From positions 186,001-250,000 of the forward strand of contig OU696580.1 of NCBI GenBank assembly GCA_916048095.2: a stretch of 64,000 nucleotides of DNA, in the 5' to 3' direction. Below the pieces are notes generated by a model that was given only the letters and a program-made list of their open reading frames with translations, made no database searches and had not been told where the DNA came from. Position numbers and translations under genes: made by a program. The stretch is from Sacculina carcini. Its lineage: Eukaryota > Arthropoda > Thecostraca > Sacculinidae. Position 1 is the stretch's first letter; every line of letters starts with the position of its first letter. Below, one piece after another: positions 62,767 through 64,000 of this stretch.

Positions 62767-63195
62767 TAGGTGTTACCTAAGTGTGCCCTAAGTGTTACCT
62801 AAGTGTACCCTAAGTGTTACCTAAGTGTTACCTAAGTGTTACCTAAGTGTTACCCAAGTGTTACCGAAGTGTGCCCTAAGTGTTACCTAAGTGTGCCCTA
62901 AGTGTTACCTAAGTGTGCCCTAAGTGTTACCTAAGTGTGCCCCAAGTGTTACCTAAGTGTGCCGTAAGTTTTACCTAAGTGTGCCCTAAGTGTTACCTAA
63001 GTGTTACCTAAGTGTGCCCAAAGTGTTACCTAAGTGTGCCCTAAGTGTTACCTAAGTGTGCCCTAAGTGTGCCCTAAGTGTTACCTAAGTGTGCCCTAAG
63101 TGTTACCTAAGTGTGCCCTAAGTGTTACCTAAGTGTACCCTAAGTGTTACCTAAGTGTTACCTAAGTGTTACCTAAGTGTTACCCAAGTGTTACC
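62767..63195 (+). repeat. 39-unit TAGG module (429 bp), last copy
   Basis: TAGG is at 62767, and g units are at 62866 and 63196. TAAACGTGACC is upstream at 62591 and doubled c downstream near 63325. The array continues past the window end with m near 63811, TTACA (63878) and x-u. Confidence 0.9.
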
Positions 63196-64000
63196 GAAGT
63201 GTGCCCTAAGTGTTACCTAAGTGTTACCTAAGTGTTACCTAAGTGTTACCTAAGTGTTACCTAAGTGTTACCTAAGTGTTACCTAAGTGTTACCTAAGTG
63301 TGCCCTAAGTGTTACCTAAGTGTTACCCAAGTGTTACCCAAGTGTTACCTAAGTGTTACCTAAGTGTGCCCTAAGTGTTACCTAAGTTTTACCTAAGTGT
63401 TACCTAAGTGTTACCTAAGTGTTACCTAAGTGTGCCCTAAGTGTTACCTAAGTGTTACCTAAGTGTGCCCAAAGTGTTACCTAAGTGTGCCCTAAGTGTT
63501 ACCTAAGTGTGCCCTAAGTGTTACCTAAGTGTGCCCTAAGTGTGCCCTAAGTGTTACCTAAGTGTTACCTAAGTGTTACCTAAGTGTTACCTAAGTGTTA
63601 CCTAAGTGTGCCCTAAGTGTTACCTAAGTGTTACCCAAGTGTTACCTAAGTGTTACCTAAGTGTTACCTAAGTGTGCCCTAAGTGTGCCCTAAGTGTTAC
63701 CTAAGTTTTACCTAAGTGTTACCTAAGTGTTACCTAAGTGTTACCTAAGTGTGCCCTAAGTGTTACCTAAGTGTTACCTAAGTGTGCCCTAAGTGTTACC
63801 TAAGTGTTACCTAAATGTGACCTAAGTGTTACCTAAGTGTGCCCTAAGTGTGCCCTAAGTGTTACCTAAGTGTGCCCTAAGTGTTACATAAGTGTGCCGT
63901 AAGTTTTACCTAAGTGTGCCCTAAGTGTTACCTAAGTGTTACCTAAGTGTGCCCAAAGTGTTACCTAAGTGTGCCCTAAGTGTTACCTAAGTGTGCCCTA

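Larger units (their letters stand above)
1..64000 (+). repeat. 11-bp satellite array, head to tail, entire window
   Basis: Seen: every base lies in an 11-bp unit TAAGTGTTACC (p, 4/11 G+C) or a point variant, chiefly TAAGTGTGCCC (q, 6/11 G+C). Units start at positions 1, 12, 23 and so on. The same register holds at 32044, 48005 and 63966, so no indel other than multiples of 11 bp survives. All units face the same way. Minor variants recur at fixed places: CAAGTG, GAAGTG and AAAGTG starts, TAAATGTGACC, TAAGTTTTACC, TAAGTGTGCCG and TAAGTGTACCC. Each unit carries TAA on the + strand and TAG (from CTTAGG) on the - strand. Because 11 is not a multiple of 3, every frame meets a stop about every 33 bp, so nothing is coding. 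Known: short-unit arrays of this size are eukaryotic heterochromatin. Inferred: pericentromeric, centromeric, subtelomeric or sex/B-chromosome satellite. I do not recognise the unit from a named satellite. Both ends of the window are still inside the array. Confidence 0.98.

Noticed and set aside
8977-63195. TAGG modules as inserted mobile elements
   Set aside because: They are in the same 11-bp register and made of the same monomers, with no terminal repeats, target duplications or foreign sequence. They are HOR variants.
530-63910. 5' splice-site-like GTAAGT at x-u joints
   Set aside because: GCC|GTAAGTTTT matches the donor consensus, but there is no exon, acceptor or coding context. It is a by-product of one C-to-G change at the joint.
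1-64000. Protein-coding genes
   Set aside because: Each unit has TAA on the + strand and TAG on the - strand. An 11-bp period moves them through all frames, so open frames are about 30 codons at most, even where c, g or z units remove a stop, and they encode only repeats.
1-64000. CRISPR array
   Set aside because: There are no spacers. The repeat is 11 bp and continuous, and variants are point changes rather than unique sequences.
1-64000. Telomere made by telomerase
   Set aside because: The variants are arranged in long ordered higher-order repeats with segmental duplications. That arises by recombination, not by templated addition of a short unit. CCCTAA occurs only once per unit at most.
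1-64000. CENP-B box or another known centromere motif
   Set aside because: The box needs two CG dinucleotides in a 17-bp pattern. The array has isolated CGs far apart, so no box is possible. Centromere function cannot be judged from sequence alone.
1-64000. G-quadruplex or i-motif tracts
   Set aside because: The - strand has GGG only in q units, with loops of 8 bases or more between them. Ordinary p units give only GG. No run fits the usual four-tract short-loop pattern.
1-64000. Hairpins or inverted repeats
   Set aside because: The unit has no self-complementary arm of useful length (AAGTGT never meets ACACTT on the same strand), and no inverted segment was found.

Overview
The whole 64 kb window is satellite DNA. 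It is one uninterrupted head-to-tail array of an 11-bp unit, TAAGTGTTACC, with point variants. It begins on a unit boundary at base 1 and ends after 5,818 complete units plus 2 bases. I checked the 11-bp register at every 660th base and at all landmark variants. It never shifts, so every net insertion or deletion has been a multiple of 11 bp. There is no gene, RNA gene, transposon, inversion or unique sequence. The host must be a eukaryote, because satellite arrays of this size belong to its heterochromatin (pericentromere, centromere, subtelomere or a sex/B chromosome). I do not recognise the unit and cannot name the species or the chromosomal site. Resolving 64 kb of an 11-bp repeat suggests a long-read assembly.

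Notation used below: p = TAAGTGTTACC, q = TAAGTGTGCCC (these two make up most of the array); c = CAAGTGTTACC, g = GAAGTGTGCCC, z = AAAGTGTTACC, m = TAAATGTGACC, u = TAAGTTTTACC, x = TAAGTGTGCCG, w = TAAGTGTACCC. Numbers after a letter are run lengths.

The units are ordered, and form higher-order repeats (HORs). The basic one is 68 units (748 bp), read from g: g-p8-q-p2-c-p2-q2-p-u-p3-q-p2-q-z-q-p-q-p-q2-p-q-p2-m-p-q2-p-q-p-x-u-q-p2-q-z-q-p-q-p-q2-p-q-p-q-p-w-p4-c. Variants have 67 units (one monomer lost, at different places) or 87 units (a 19-unit internal expansion). A second module of 39 units (429 bp), marked by TGCCA|TAGGTG and two g units 330 bp apart, is absent from the first 8.9 kb. 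It has 17 full and 5 truncated copies from there to the end.

Layout: 1-10.8 kb is mostly the 68/87-unit family, with a private TTAAC variant. 10.8-11.2 kb holds shrunken HORs. 14.7-35.1 kb is built from nested segmental duplications (offsets 8,569, 5,907 and 1,661 bp) and carries a private TGATACC variant. From about 37.5 kb a third domain is marked by AACGTGACC, TTACATAAG and doubled c units. It contains a block repeated at 43.0, 47.1, 49.8 and 60.4 kb and a tandem HOR of about 2.47 kb at 53.5-58.4 kb. Together these show an array growing by unequal exchange at scales of 1, 15, 68, 151, 225 and 500 or more units.
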